Part shown: positions 10,528 through 20,100 of the stretch, one piece after another | Layout: every line of letters begins with the position of its first letter | How positions within the stretch are numbered: the first letter of the stretch is position 1 | NCBI GenBank assembly: GCA_964036315.1 | Contig: OZ038507.1 | Span: forward strand, 60,047,002-60,111,001 | Direction: 5' to 3' | Origin: Acanthosepion esculentum | Taxonomy: Eukaryota > Mollusca > Cephalopoda > Sepiida > Sepiidae | Length of the DNA: 64,000 bases | The notes under the pieces: model-generated | The model's input: only the letters and a program-made list of their open reading frames with translations | Databases searched by the model: none | Told to the model about the DNA's origin: nothing | Program-made: the position numbers and the translations under genes

Positions 10528-10766
10528 GTTGGTGCATAATTATCAGGCGTTTTTAAACACTATTTATTATGAAAAAAGATACATAACAATTCAACAATAA
10601 CATTTTTAATGATTATTCTTGGAGCGTATAATTATCGACACTTATATTTATAACCTGAAAATAAAATAATGTCTTTATTTTTTAAAAAACGTCAAGAAAA
10701 CAACAATTTTTATTAACAAATAACTCGCTAAAAAAAAAAACGCCTGATAATTATGCACCAACCCAA
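10524..10766. mobile_element. Mariner-type MITE, copy 3
   Basis: A 243 bp element with the best preserved inverted repeats: TTGGGTTGGTGCATAATTAT at 10524 and its exact inverse ending at 10766. The TIR match extends to 26 bp. TA lies at 10522-10523 and 10767-10768. There is no coding capacity. Confidence 0.95.
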
Positions 10767-10949
10767 TATTAGCTGAATAGAGACATTTTTCCACGAAACT
10801 GAATTTATCGTATGCGATCAGTCGCCGCATTTATTTTGATCAACAACAAATATGAACTCTTTTGGAAATCTATCACTCGTTCCACACGGCTTAATCTAAG
10901 GAGCCCCATTCGGTCTGCCGTCTGTATTTTATGCCAGCCGGATCTATGG

Positions 10950-11240
10950 GGATAGTGTTTTATGTAAGCCAACTCTTGTTTCTATTGTAAGTGAATGCGG
11001 AATGCAGATTTCTTCTTCACATTCTTCTTGGCTGTTCGTCAAGTATATATACACTTTATGCATGTTGAATTTTCTGGTACCTAGATTTTATGAATATAAG
11101 CTCAATACGAGATTGGCGTCAAGGTCTCCTCATTGCATGGTCATGACGTCTTTATGTAGGCCTTTCCTTGGTGGTATTGCAAGGGTATATGGAATGCAGA
11201 TTTGTCCTTCATCTTCTTGGTTTTTTGTCAAGGATAGAGA
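10950..11240 (+). repeat. Direct duplication (~190 bp apart) with a Jockey-like LINE fragment
   Basis: The stretch around GGAATGCAGATTTCTTCTTC (10999-11018) is repeated around 11190, along with the following TTCTTGGNTNTTNGTCAAG. Between the copies, 11075-11125 encodes Pro-Arg-Phe-Tyr-Glu-Tyr-Lys-Leu-Asn-Thr-Arg-Leu-Ala-Ser, which resembles the post-RT region of the Jockey-like copies. It is a decayed and rearranged fragment. Confidence 0.45.
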
Positions 11241-11279
11241 GTCTAAACTACCTTGTCATCTAACCGATATCTAGGTCAG

Positions 11280-11870
11280 CTCGCCTCAACTGTGATAGCA
11301 ATAATATAATTTACTACCTATTCTGCACAATATGTCCTAATAGTGGATATATTGGCGAATCTGGAACTAAATTTAGATTTCGTTTCAACAACCACAAACA
11401 TACGTCAAAACAAACCGTATTCGCCCATAGCTGAATACTTTAAACAATCAGGACACTCATTAGACAACTGTAAATGTATATTGATAGACTCAGATTTTAG
11501 TACAACATACACACGAAGAAAAAAAGAGAAATACTGGATTTTAAAATTAGACGCATATAAACTAGGGTTAAACAAAGACTTGGGTATTTTAAATCTGTAT
11601 AAATATTTCAATAGTTAAAAAATTTCTTTAGATATAGTTACAAAACCTTTTTAAACAACATCTAAAATACTATCGGTAGATTTACGTTAAAAAATTCAAA
11701 CACAGTTGCATTCCACATCACGTGACGTCCGCGTCTAACGACGAACGCTGTAAAGTGTAAACAAACTGCCAAATACAGTAATACAGTAATTCAATTCATT
11801 TCTGAGGAAGGACCGAGGTGGTCTGAAATATTAAATATATATAAAAAGATAGAAATAAATACTTTCGCAA
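11280..11870 (+). pseudogene. Penelope-like element, GIY-YIG endonuclease fragment and tail
   Basis: One frame (from about 11290) encodes Ile-Ile-Tyr-Tyr-Leu-Phe-Cys, then Cys-Pro, then Gly-Tyr-Ile-Gly-Glu, the paired GIY and YIG strands of the GIY-YIG nuclease, plus a basic Phe-Arg-Phe-Arg-Phe helix. After a frameshift near 11395-11415 the second frame (to 11618) continues with His-Ser-Leu-Asp-Asn-Cys, Arg-Arg-Lys-x-Glu-x-Tyr-Trp-Ile-x-Lys-Leu and Leu-Gly-Leu-Asn. The Glu in that second frame would be the metal-binding residue of the family. The 3' tail has a hairpin, CTGAGGAAGGACCGAGG then TGGTCTGAAAT, at 11813-11842. The RT domain is missing. It is inactive because of the frameshift and 5' truncation. 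Confidence 0.82.
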
Positions 11871-11951
11871 AGAAAACACCCAATTTTTTTCCAGTTATTT
11901 TATGCATATATTATATACATATCAAGAAAGTATACGTGGCTTCTCATCATG

Positions 11952-11952
<1 letters not shown>

Positions 11953-11983
<31 letters not shown>
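11953..11983. repeat. (TA)n microsatellite
   Basis: Short TA run separating the Penelope tail from the LINE-derived tandem array. Confidence 0.9.
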
Positions 11984-11984
<1 letters not shown>

Positions 11985-11985
<1 letters not shown>

Positions 11986-12470
11986 CTGTGAGAAAATTGT
12001 CCAACATTAACTTCCATATATAAGGATAGATATACAGCACCTCAGACATCTTTTCTGTGTATCTGTTGCCTCAAGTCTTCTCTTCACCTGTGAGGAAATT
12101 GTTCAGCATTAATTTCTGTATAGGAGGATTGATATTAAATAGCAGTTACGTAATCTTTTTCTTTTTTTCAGTTGCCTCGTCTCCTCTTCACCTGTGAGGA
12201 AATTGTCCCAAGAGGAGAATTGATATTACATAGCAGTTCAGTAATCTTTTCTGAGTTTCGGTTGCCTCAAGTCACCTCTTCACCTGTGAGGAAATTGTCC
12301 AGCATTCACTACCCTAGACGAGAATTGATACTACATAGCAGTTCAGTAATCTTTTCTGAGTTTCGTTTGCCTCAAGTCACCTCTTCACCTGTGAGGAAAT
12401 TGTCCAGCATTCACTATCCTAGCGGAGAATTGATATTACATAGAAGTTCAGCACCTTTCCATTGTTTCTA
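11985..12470 (-). repeat. 108 bp tandem array derived from RTE-like LINE coding sequence
   Basis: Five tandem units of about 108 bp (36 codons), the last two nearly identical. On the minus strand the unit encodes an RTE reverse transcriptase segment: Arg-Leu-Leu-Asn-Cys-Tyr-Val-Val-Ser-Ile-Leu, then Gly-Ser-Glu-Cys-Trp-Thr-Ile-Ser-Ser, then Lys-Arg. The same segment occurs once, in normal context, in the RTE-like copy at 60.56-60.68 kb. Units 1-2 are shorter or more diverged. The array is not a gene: units carry stop codons. Confidence 0.88.
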
Positions 12471-12665
12471 ACGAAATGTCCCTGTCTCTTAATACGTCCT
12501 TCTTTAGGAAGACATCTTTCTCTATTCTAATTCGCTTTCGGATGTTGGCATCATATTTTCACTTGTCTTCTTCAAACACGTCCCAGATATTTAGATTTCT
12601 GTATTCGCTTGATTTTGACGTCTCTAGTTGGTAGCTGGCATCCTTTGCCTGTCGTTCCTGCTACG
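12471..12665 (-). pseudogene. RTE-like LINE fragment upstream of the array
   Basis: The minus strand matches the region preceding the repeated segment in RTE reverse transcriptases: a Lys-Phe/Asn-x-Tyr/Ile-Leu-Gly-type motif, an Arg-Lys-Arg-Ile-Arg-Ile-x-Lys-Asp-Val-Phe segment and Leu-Arg-Asp-Arg-Asp-Ile. Frameshifts break it. It lies in the correct order relative to the 108 bp array, which shows that the array grew inside a LINE copy. Confidence 0.65.
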
Positions 12666-13177
12666 TCACTGTCTGTAAAAAGCAATCTAGCAGCAGGGTT
12701 GAATGTCAAGCAAGAAATCACAATATCGTGCAAATATGCGACACGATAACAAGGACAAAACCTTGCAGAAGCAAAGGGAAAATGTCCTTTATCAAAGGAA
12801 ACTTATCACAACAGTTGAACACAAAACGTTTTATCCATTACATGTCCCGCAATAAGACGGGGTTTCAAAAGGTCGATTTTTCCTTTACCACCGCTTTTAT
12901 TTGAACTACCTTCACTCTGACCACAATTCTGACATAAAAAAGAAACCCTACTCTAATCAGAAGACAATTCACTAAGACAAAAATGTTTAGAGAGTGCTTT
13001 AATCGCCAGATAGTCCACAAAATTTGCATCCAGCCTCTTGCAACGTCTCATCATTTTTGGCAGATCTTCTATTATCGCAGTGTGGGGATATTTAATAACA
13101 AAAATGAATGAAACACAAAAAAAAAAAAGCATCTGAGTGAAATCGTCTGGATTATATAAACAAAACACACACACACG

Positions 13178-13185
<8 letters not shown>
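12666..13185. other. No recognised feature
   Basis: Mixed AT-rich DNA. The minus-strand frame across 12953-13150 is open mainly because it enters the adjacent TA array. Confidence 0.5.
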
Positions 13186-13239
<54 letters not shown>

Positions 13240-13275
13240 CATATATATATATATATAATATAATAAAAAGACTTA

Positions 13276-13341
<66 letters not shown>

Positions 13342-13438
13342 CATATATATATATATATAATATAATAAAAAGACTTAAACACTGCATATATAATTGCATA
13401 TGTATATGTATCTTCACCACTAATATTGTCTATATATA

Positions 13439-13485
<47 letters not shown>

Positions 13486-13592
13486 CATATATGTATATAT
13501 ATATATATATATATACATATATATATAAATACATACATATATATATATATATAATATATATACATATATATATATATATACATATATATATG

Positions 13593-13624
<32 letters not shown>

Positions 13625-13634
13625 CATATATATG

Positions 13635-13708
<74 letters not shown>
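13186..13708. repeat. (TA)n array with a ~105 bp internal duplication
   Basis: TA repeats with ACAT interruptions. A landmark, TAATATAATAAAAAGACTTA, occurs at 13255 and again at 13359, so the array contains a direct duplication of about 104 bp. From 13440 the TA tract alternates with ACATATAT words. Confidence 0.9.
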
Positions 13709-13709
<1 letters not shown>

Positions 13710-13724
13710 GAATTTAAAATTTAA

Positions 13725-13830
13725 AATTCCCAGCGTTACTCATTCGCGCGCATGTGTAGTCGTACCTACGTAAAGGACGAAACGCCCTGCACGAAAACTT
13801 TTTCTACTTTGTTATATTTCCCTCAAAAGT
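13725..13830 (+). repeat. Penelope-tail-like fragment
   Basis: TTTAAAATTCCCAGCGTTAC and GGACGAAACGCCCTGC resemble the block at 59675-59790 (AAAATTCCCAGCACTCC and GACGAAACGCG). GACGAAACG after a hairpin is typical of Penelope tails. No coding sequence is present. Confidence 0.4.
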
Positions 13831-13874
13831 GTTCTTGGTATATAAAAATTTATATATCGATATCCCATACATAC

Positions 13875-13875
<1 letters not shown>

Positions 13876-13935
<60 letters not shown>
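13876..13935. repeat. (TACA)n/(TA)n microsatellite
   Basis: CATA then TA repeats, directly abutting the hammerhead-bearing repeat. Confidence 0.9.
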
Positions 13936-13939
<4 letters not shown>

Positions 13940-14132
13940 GAAATATAGTCTTAAGATGTGCTATATTTATGGGATAAAGTGCTCACTATCAGAGATAGGG
14001 CGTTTGTAAATATAAAAATGAACATAGAAGTCAACACTTAGAGGCGACAGTCTGTTTCATGCTAGATGCAATCGTCAGGCCACGAGTGCTGTTTTCTCGG
14101 CTATTTACATATACGGGTTAGTGTTGCATTGT

Positions 14133-14135
<3 letters not shown>
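13936..14135 (-). repeat. Hammerhead-bearing retroelement tail, copy 1
   Basis: On the minus strand this about 200 bp block runs from CCCGTATATGTAAATAGCCG through the ribozyme to TATATTTCTTCATATATATA and into the TA array. The plus-strand block at 58095-58300 has the same order and high identity. The conserved TATATRTAAATAG word upstream of the ribozyme could be a TATA-type promoter element. Penelope-like elements are known to carry hammerhead ribozymes in their terminal repeats, so a Penelope pLTR is the likeliest source. A retrozyme-type non-autonomous element is the alternative. Confidence 0.75.
14033..14090 (-). ncRNA. Type I hammerhead ribozyme, copy 1
   Basis: Read on the minus strand: stem I strand AGCACT, internal loop CGT, GGC; core CTGACGA; stem II TGC-ATCTA-GCA flanked by T residues; core GAAA; stem III CA-GAC-TG; cleavage triplet GTC; then stem I strand GCC, loop TCTA, AGTGTT. 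All invariant core bases are present. Predicted self-cleavage is between 14046 and 14045 (after the C of GTC). The G-U wobble in outer stem I (AGCACT with AGTGTT) corresponds to an A-U pair in the 58 kb copy, so pairing is kept despite change. Confidence 0.85.

Positions 14136-14139
<4 letters not shown>

Positions 14140-14192
<53 letters not shown>
14140..14192. repeat. (TA)n microsatellite
   Basis: TA run between the hammerhead repeat and the Tc1/mariner remnant. Confidence 0.9.
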
Positions 14193-14194
<2 letters not shown>

Positions 14195-14199
14195 CAAAT

Positions 14200-14866
14200 A
14201 TATATATATTATTCCAGGATCATTTTTTTTACTTATTCAAAATGATCTTTTCCCTCTCTATCTTTCTAACTTTCTATCCTGAAGTAACAAGGTGTCTCAG
14301 GCGTTTTACGTACTATTTCATTTTCAAGCTTTTTTTACACTACTCATTAAACTTTCATAGCTGAAGCTCCTCTCTCACGCGCCAAACGTCTTATGAAATG
14401 AGTTGTATCTTTTCTAATTGATCTTATTAATCTGTAAGTCGAAATGATGATCCCTCTTCCTGTTGTGACCTCCTGATTCAGTTTTCCTCTCTATTGTTCC
14501 CTTTTTATAAACTTATTCACCGTTCTCTTGGTGGTTCTTGATTGAACTTTGAAGAAAAGTGTATGAATGTTTGTACCAGTACTGAAGGCCTGAATGATCT
14601 TTTTCCTCCAACCATTGCTCATTTGGTAAGATAGTGGGTCTAACGCAAAACAATTTTAACCTGTTCTCTTTCTAGCTGAATAACTCAAAAGGTTTTTCAG
14701 TGATTCTTACGACAAATGGTGTCAAGATGGTTAAACGTGTTATGTGTAAACCTGGAAAAAAGAAACTCAATTAGTTTAGTTTTTTTTTTTTTTTAAGATA
14801 TTAACCATTTTGTGGGAGGGGCAATTATGCTGTTTATGCGATTTGGACAATTTTGCTGTTACACTC

Positions 14867-14868
<2 letters not shown>
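14200..14868 (-). pseudogene. Tc1/mariner-like transposase remnant, copy 1
   Basis: The minus strand encodes the N-terminal DNA-binding region of a Tc1/mariner-type transposase, including Ile-Arg-Lys-Asp-Thr-Thr-His-Phe-Ile-Arg-Arg-Leu-Ala-Arg-Glu-Arg-Gly and a Leu-Glu/Asp-Arg-like second helix. The terminal repeat at the right end is ATTTGGACAATTTTGCTGTT then ACACTCGG, followed by TA at 14869-14870. The coding part stops at the equivalent of Asp-Pro-Gly (GATCCTGGAATAAT on the minus strand) where a TA tract begins, so all DDE catalytic residues are missing. The copy at 22.9 kb is cut at the same codon. Confidence 0.8.

Positions 14869-14922
<54 letters not shown>
14869..14922. repeat. (TA)n microsatellite
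   Basis: TA run adjoining the terminal repeat of the Tc1/mariner remnant. Confidence 0.9.
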
Positions 14923-14928
<6 letters not shown>

Positions 14929-15290
14929 ATATTGCTGTAAACGTTCCGGACACGTAGATATTTGTTTCTATTTAAGATGAGTCATTCAACCACATTCAGT
15001 GAGGGGTGGGGAAGTAAAGAAGAGACGAAACAAAAGACGAGACGGTCTCATCTGCGCCTAAAACTCTGATAAAAAGTTGGGTACCGCCCTTTTCTTCCCG
15101 CCTCGGCAATGCAAGCGAACGAATTAGCAACAAGTCTGTGGCCAAGCAGCAAGAAATCAAGGGCCTGACAAACGAGAGGTCATCAAGCGTGAAATACGAA
15201 ATTGTCAGAAAGGGAAAGAAAAGGCCGTTCGGTTGTCACGTAAAATCCAATAATCGATATTATGAACGCAAATTTTACGCATTAACGACG
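14923..15290 (+). other. Unique DNA with one unrecognised short frame
   Basis: The first 55 codons of the frame starting at 15138 have balanced, Lys/Arg-rich composition and then run into the pyrimidine repeat. No family is recognised. It may be unique intergenic DNA. Confidence 0.25.
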
Positions 15291-16333
15291 CACTCTTTCT
15301 TTATTTCTTTCTTTCTTTCATCCTTTCTTCATTATTTCTTTACTTCTTTCCTTCTTTTTCCTCTCATTAATATGTTTTTTTTCTTTTTTTCTTAGTTCCT
15401 TATGCCCTCTCGATCACTTTTGCTCTTATTTTCCTTCTTTCTTATTTCTTTCTTAAACGGTCTCAGTTGTTTTGTATTTCTTTATTTTATTGCCGTTTCA
15501 CCAGTCTTTCTTTTTTCTTCTTTCCTTCCTTTTTTCTTTTTTTCATTCTTTCCTACTTTTTTCTTTCTTTCTTTCCTTCTTTTCTGCCTTCCTACTTTCT
15601 TTTCTTTTTCTTTCCTTTCTTCCTTCTTTCCTTTCTTCTTTCTTTCCTATTTTCCTATTTCTTCCTTCCTTCCTTCCTTCCTTCCTTCCTGCTTTTAACT
15701 TTCTTTTCTTCTTTTTTATTTCTTAAACTTTTTGCTTTTACTTTCTTTTCCTTTTTTCCTTCATTTTGTTTTTTCTCTTTTGTCTTTTTTCTTCATGTCT
15801 TTCTTTCTTTCTCACTGACTCTCTTTCTTTCAGTACTTCTTCATCCCTTTTCCTTTCTTTCTTTCTTTCTCTCTTTCTTTCTTTTTTCTTTAAACGCTGA
15901 CGCCTTTCTTTACCTATTTCTCTTTCTAACAGATTCTTTCATGCATTCTTTCATTCACGTTTCCATAACAGTTTTTTCCTTCTTTTTTCTTTCTTCGTCA
16001 CTCTAAATCGTTTTTTTTTTCTTTTTGCGTCTTCCTTTCTTTCTTTCTTTCTTTCTTCGTATTCGTTCTTTTTCTTTCAGTACTCGTTCTTTCCACATCC
16101 TTTCTTTCTTTAGCATCTGACTTCTTACTTTAGCTTTTTGTCGCTTTCTTTTTAAATTTTCCTTCTTTCCTTTTTCCATAACACTTTCTTTCTTCTTCAC
16201 TTCTCGCCCATTTTTCTTTTAGCACTCTTTCTTTCTTTTTCCTTTCTCAAACTTTTTGCCTTTTTTATTTTATTTTTTCATCACCATTCTTACTTTCTTT
16301 CTCACTACCTGTTCCTTTTCTTTCAGTACTTGT

Positions 16334-16369
<36 letters not shown>

Positions 16370-16690
16370 TCCCAATCATCTATTTATTATTCCACTCATT
16401 TTATTTCTCTTATATTTCTTTCATTTTTCTTTCTTTCTTTCTTTTTCATCTACTTAATATTCCACTCTTTTCATTTCTCATTTTATCTTCATTTCTTTCT
16501 TTCTTTCGTAGTTGTTCATTCATCTAACGAATATATATAACTTTTATGCTTTGACGTTCTTTCATTCATTTTTTCTTTCTTTCTTTATTTCGTAACTGAT
16601 TTTTTCTTTAGTCTATTCCCTTTCTTTCTAACAGTTTCTTTCTTGCATACTTTCTTTTTTCTTTCTTTCTTTTTTTCGGTACTCATAGCA
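15291..16690. repeat. Pyrimidine-rich (TTTC)n-type tract
   Basis: About 1.4 kb of C/T-dominated plus strand made of TTTC, TTCC and TTTTC words with short mixed interruptions. It is directly followed by a purine tract of the complementary motif. Phe/Ser/Leu frames here are artefacts of composition. Confidence 0.95.
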
Positions 16691-16694
16691 AGAC

Positions 16695-16884
16695 GATGTA
16701 TAAAAGAAAGAAACAAAGAAAGAAAGAAAGAAAGTGTAACATGATCAAATATGTACCAGGGCATTGAAAGAAAGAAAGAAAGAAAGAAAGAAAGAAATAA
16801 AGAAAAAAAAAGAGAGAAATTAAACTGTTAGTCATAATATGAAAAGGAATAAAAGCAAAACAATTTGAGACCTAAAATCGAGCA

Positions 16885-16921
<37 letters not shown>

Positions 16922-17272
16922 AAAAGAAAGAAAGAAAAAGAAAGAAAGAAAGAAAGAAAGGAAAAGAAAGAAAGAAAGAAAGGAAAAGAAAGAAAGAAAA
17001 AGAAAGAAAGAAAGAAAGAAAAAGAAAGAAAGAAAGAAAGGAAAAGAAAGAAAGAAAGAAAGAAAAAGAAAGAAAGAAAGAAAGAAAGGAAAAGAAAGAA
17101 AGAAAAAGAAAGAAAGAAAGAAAAAGAAAGAAAGAAAGAAAGGAAAAGAAAGAAAGAAAGAAAGAAAGAAAGGAAAAGAAAGAAAGAAAGAAAGAAAGAA
17201 AAAGAAAGAAAGAAAGAAAGAAAGGAAAAGAAAGAAAGAAAGAAAGAAAGAAAGGAAAAGAAAGAAAACTGT
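16695..17272. repeat. Purine-rich (GAAA)n tract, opposite orientation
   Basis: GAAA repeats with regular AAAAAG and GGAAAAG interruptions. It is complementary in sense to the preceding TTTC tract, so the two together form a large imperfect inverted repeat of simple sequence. Confidence 0.95.
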
Positions 17273-17820
17273 GAGTCATAATATAAAAAGGGTTAAAAGC
17301 AAGACAATTTGGAAAAATGTGAAGTAAATCTTGCAAATCTAATAACAAGTAATGAAGAACGAATGAATTAAGGGAGTACGAAAAATGAAAAACGATGAAT
17401 TTCGAATTATTTTCAGACAAAACAATCTCGTCACCAGATTTAAATCCTGTGTTCTTAATACAGATCTTAACTCGTTCTTTCTGTATCTTTTTCTTTATAT
17501 ATCATCTCTACCGATATTACCATTGGCACCCTCATAGATTTTGTTAAAAGTTCTGCAGGTGATGCCGTCTTTACCGACAAAATATCCCTCTAAAGTCCAA
17601 CTTAATTAAATAAATGCTACCGAAATTTACTTTAATTTGCTATCGCTAGCGACAAACAAAACAAACCAACAACAAACAAAATGACAGTCATTAACGCAAC
17701 ATACGATACAAATTAAATTGTAAAAAACGTTTACAAATAATTTAAAAACTTAACCATAAAAGTAAACAACCTAATATAAATAAGCACATGTGAATTAATC
17801 TTTTTTATCTCAATAACATA
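17273..17820. other. No recognised feature
   Basis: AT-rich mixed DNA. The first 40 bases repeat a phrase seen before the purine tract (GTNAGTCATAATATNAAAAG at 16829 and 17271), marking a small duplication around the GAAA array. Confidence 0.5.
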
Positions 17821-18245
17821 TGGCTTTAAGCTGCAATTTTTTAATTATTTTTTTCTCATTCATTCTCAACTTTTTTTTGTTTCACATTCATTTTCTCCTT
17901 TTCTTATTAGATCCTCTTCTATTTGCTCTTTCTTCTCTTTTTCTTTTTTATCTTTTTCACACCAACCATCTCATTTATATTTCTCTAATTTCTTTTTTTC
18001 CTTCGGTTTTTCTTCCTCTCCTTGTTTTTCACTTCGTTTTATTTTTTTTATTCTTTCTCTATTCTTTTCTTTCCATTGATCTTCATTCCTTCTTTCTATC
18101 GCTCTTCTCCCTTCTTTTTCATCTACCAAACGCCGCCGCCGCCGCCGCCTTCTTCTTCTTCTTCTTCTTCTTCTTCTTCTTCTTCTTCTTCTTCTTCTTC
18201 TTCTTCTTCTTCTTCTTCTTCTATTATTATTATTATTATTATTTT
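17821..18245. repeat. Pyrimidine tract, (CCG)n, (TTC)n and (TTA)n
   Basis: T/C-rich DNA to about 18120, then CCG at 18132-18149, TTC at 18150-18221 and TTA at 18222-18243. Triplet repeats give the poly-Ser and poly-Glu frames. Confidence 0.9.
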
Positions 18246-18870
18246 GGTTATCATAGCCGGAGGAAATAGTGGGGGAAAGTTACCACTGCCTATGATATGC
18301 TTCCGTGGCATGCGTCTCAAATAGCCCTAACTCCAGCGCCAAGTTGGAATATGAGCGAATGCGGAAAACCGGCGCCTCATGACCAGAATCTTTGGATAGA
18401 TGGAACTCTACAGCCCAGGAAGGCAGTCCGTCTAGTGGAAGGATAACCATGATTTTCAACCTCCACTGCCTTGCGTTCATAACAAAACACGGAAAAGGTT
18501 ATGGGAGAAAAATCCAGTCAGAAAACCTGGAGTGGAGCTTCGAAGACGGTTGGCTGTCAACACCGACAACTTTCCGGCAACTCCTGCCACCAAGCCGTCC
18601 ACAAATGTAATATCCTGTATTCTTTTCGGTTCAGCCGTTGGTGAGGCGTGCATGTAACCTGGGCAGCGCACGTCCTCCATATACCATGACTGAGCCCTGG
18701 GGAGGTCACCAACGGACTGAATTCAGACTAAACAGGGCTCAAACTTTATTTCGCGAGATAAATGGGGTGCCTACTACTATTATTATTTCCTTTGATTTCT
18801 ACTGTATACTCATTTCCTCCCGGATCCCTATCAGAGACGCCGATTCCTCCATCTGAGCCGCTAACCGTGT
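18246..18870 (+). other. GC-richer unclassified block
   Basis: About 500 bp of balanced composition, unlike its surroundings, with short frames on both strands (for example 18392-18610, 72 codons). It ends in a run of TAT/ACT triplets. It could be the untranslated 5' region of a retroelement, but I see no RT, nuclease or transposase motif and make no assignment. Confidence 0.3.
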
Positions 18871-18889
18871 CATTAAGTGGTTTCTTTTG

Positions 18890-19085
18890 AATTGTATTAA
18901 CATGAAGAGATTGTTTCTTAATTTTTAAATTTATATTTATTTTTTTCCTTTTAAATATGTTTTTTGGGGTATTTAGTCGAGCCAGTTTCATTTTTTTTTT
19001 TTTTTTTGCTAATGTTTCTATCACGTTTGTTATGAAATAATCCACGTTGTGATATTTAAGGATCACTGATTTTAGCGTCCCATCT
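18890..19085 (+). repeat. Dispersed direct repeat, copy 1
   Basis: About 190 bp matching 19810-19985: TTTAAATTTATATTTATTTT, a T-run, ATGTTTCTATCACGTTTGTTAT with one mismatch, then TTGTGATATTTAAGGANC and CTGATTTTAGCGTCC. Confidence 0.7.
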
Positions 19086-19308
19086 CGTTTTTCTTCTTTT
19101 TACTGTTAACAGGTTTATCATGCATTGTATTGGCCATAAAGAGGTTTTGTCTTGCCATCGTTTGGTTCATTTCCTTTACTTTTGCCTTCTATGTAAAGTT
19201 CTATTCTAGTGCGCCTTCTGATTTCGCGTGGCACCACATCTTTTGTCATACAGTTCATTTTATGTACAATGAGAAAAGGCTAAATACATTTTCATATGTC
19301 ATGAGTAA

Positions 19309-19692
19309 GGAGGCACGGTGGAGTAATGGATAACGGCTTGGGTTGAGGAATCGGAGAGCCGAGTTCGAATTCCAGTCGAAACCATTACATTCACTTACGT
19401 GCTAACACCCTTGGGAAAGGTGTGAATCCTCTTCTTCTCCCTCCAACTATGGGTAAATAGCAGGACAGACTGGACGGCAACTGGTCTAGGAGAAGGACAA
19501 CTCTGAATTCAAAACCTGCGGAGGATCTTTTGGGGACCTTGTGGCATTCGTTGCACCAGGTCCCTGTATTCGTCCCTCCAAAAAGTGTGGATGGCCCTTC
19601 ACCACTATAATCAAATCTGGTGTGGCTGTCCGGCTTTCAGTTTCTGGGAATTGATCTGTCTGGCCCTCATACGGGAGAAGGAAAAAAAAAAT
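19309..19692 (+). mobile_element. SINE family A, full-length copy with target duplication
   Basis: A tRNA-like head (GGAGTAATGGATAACGG, B box GAGTTCGAATTCC) leads into a family-specific body and a GAAAAAAAAAA tail. It is bounded by a perfect 12 bp target-site duplication, TGTCATGAGTAA, at 19297-19308 and 19693-19704. The A-rich 3' end and target duplication are what LINE-mediated retroposition leaves. At 384 bp it includes a second half (19490-19680) not seen in copy 1. Reverse transcriptase must be supplied in trans. The fresh duplication suggests it is among the younger insertions here. Confidence 0.93.
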
Positions 19693-19809
19693 TGTCATGA
19701 GTAATTTAAGAAAATCTATGACAGAATGGAATTTTTTTTTTTTTTTTCGTGAGACGCGTTTATTGGATGTTTACGTTGGTGTTGATTGCACATGCGCATT
19801 CAGGATAGG

Positions 19810-19985
19810 GGACGCTGAATTTTTAAGTTTAAATTTATTTTTTTCTTTTAAATAGTTTTTTTTTGGGGGGTGGTTATTTTATTTTTTCATTTAGTTCCTT
19901 TTTTTTTATGTTTCCATCACGTTTGTTATCGAAAGATCAACATTGTGATATTTAAGGAGCGCTGATTTTAGCGTCCTATGTCAAC
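19810..19985 (+). repeat. Dispersed direct repeat, copy 2
   Basis: Second copy of the repeat at 18890-19085, in the same orientation and about 920 bp away. The SINE lies between the two copies. Confidence 0.7.
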
Positions 19986-19999
19986 TTCTGTCTGAAGTC

Positions 20000-20100
20000 T
20001 CTCGGCCCGAAGTATCTCTTTCCCCTCCTCTCCTCCTCCACCCCTTCCCATTATCCCCCCTCCCCCTTCCCCCTCCTCCTCCTTCTTGTAATCATCATTT
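20000..20100. repeat. C/T-rich tract
   Basis: CTCCTCC and CCCCTTCCC words, a short pyrimidine-rich stretch before mixed DNA. Confidence 0.6.

Noticed and set aside
11813..11860. Possible hammerhead in the 11.8 kb Penelope tail (CTGAGGA, 5 bp stem II, GAAA)
   Set aside because: Core halves and stem II are present, but stem I does not pair and the cleavage triplet is ambiguous. Left as a tail hairpin.
16865..17281. Lys/Arg/Glu-rich frames in GAAA tracts and Phe/Ser/Leu frames in TTTC tracts (also at 1-3560, 20.9-22.1, 46.4-47.4 and 63.2-63.7 kb)
   Set aside because: Simple-repeat translations open on both strands, with no start context or domain.
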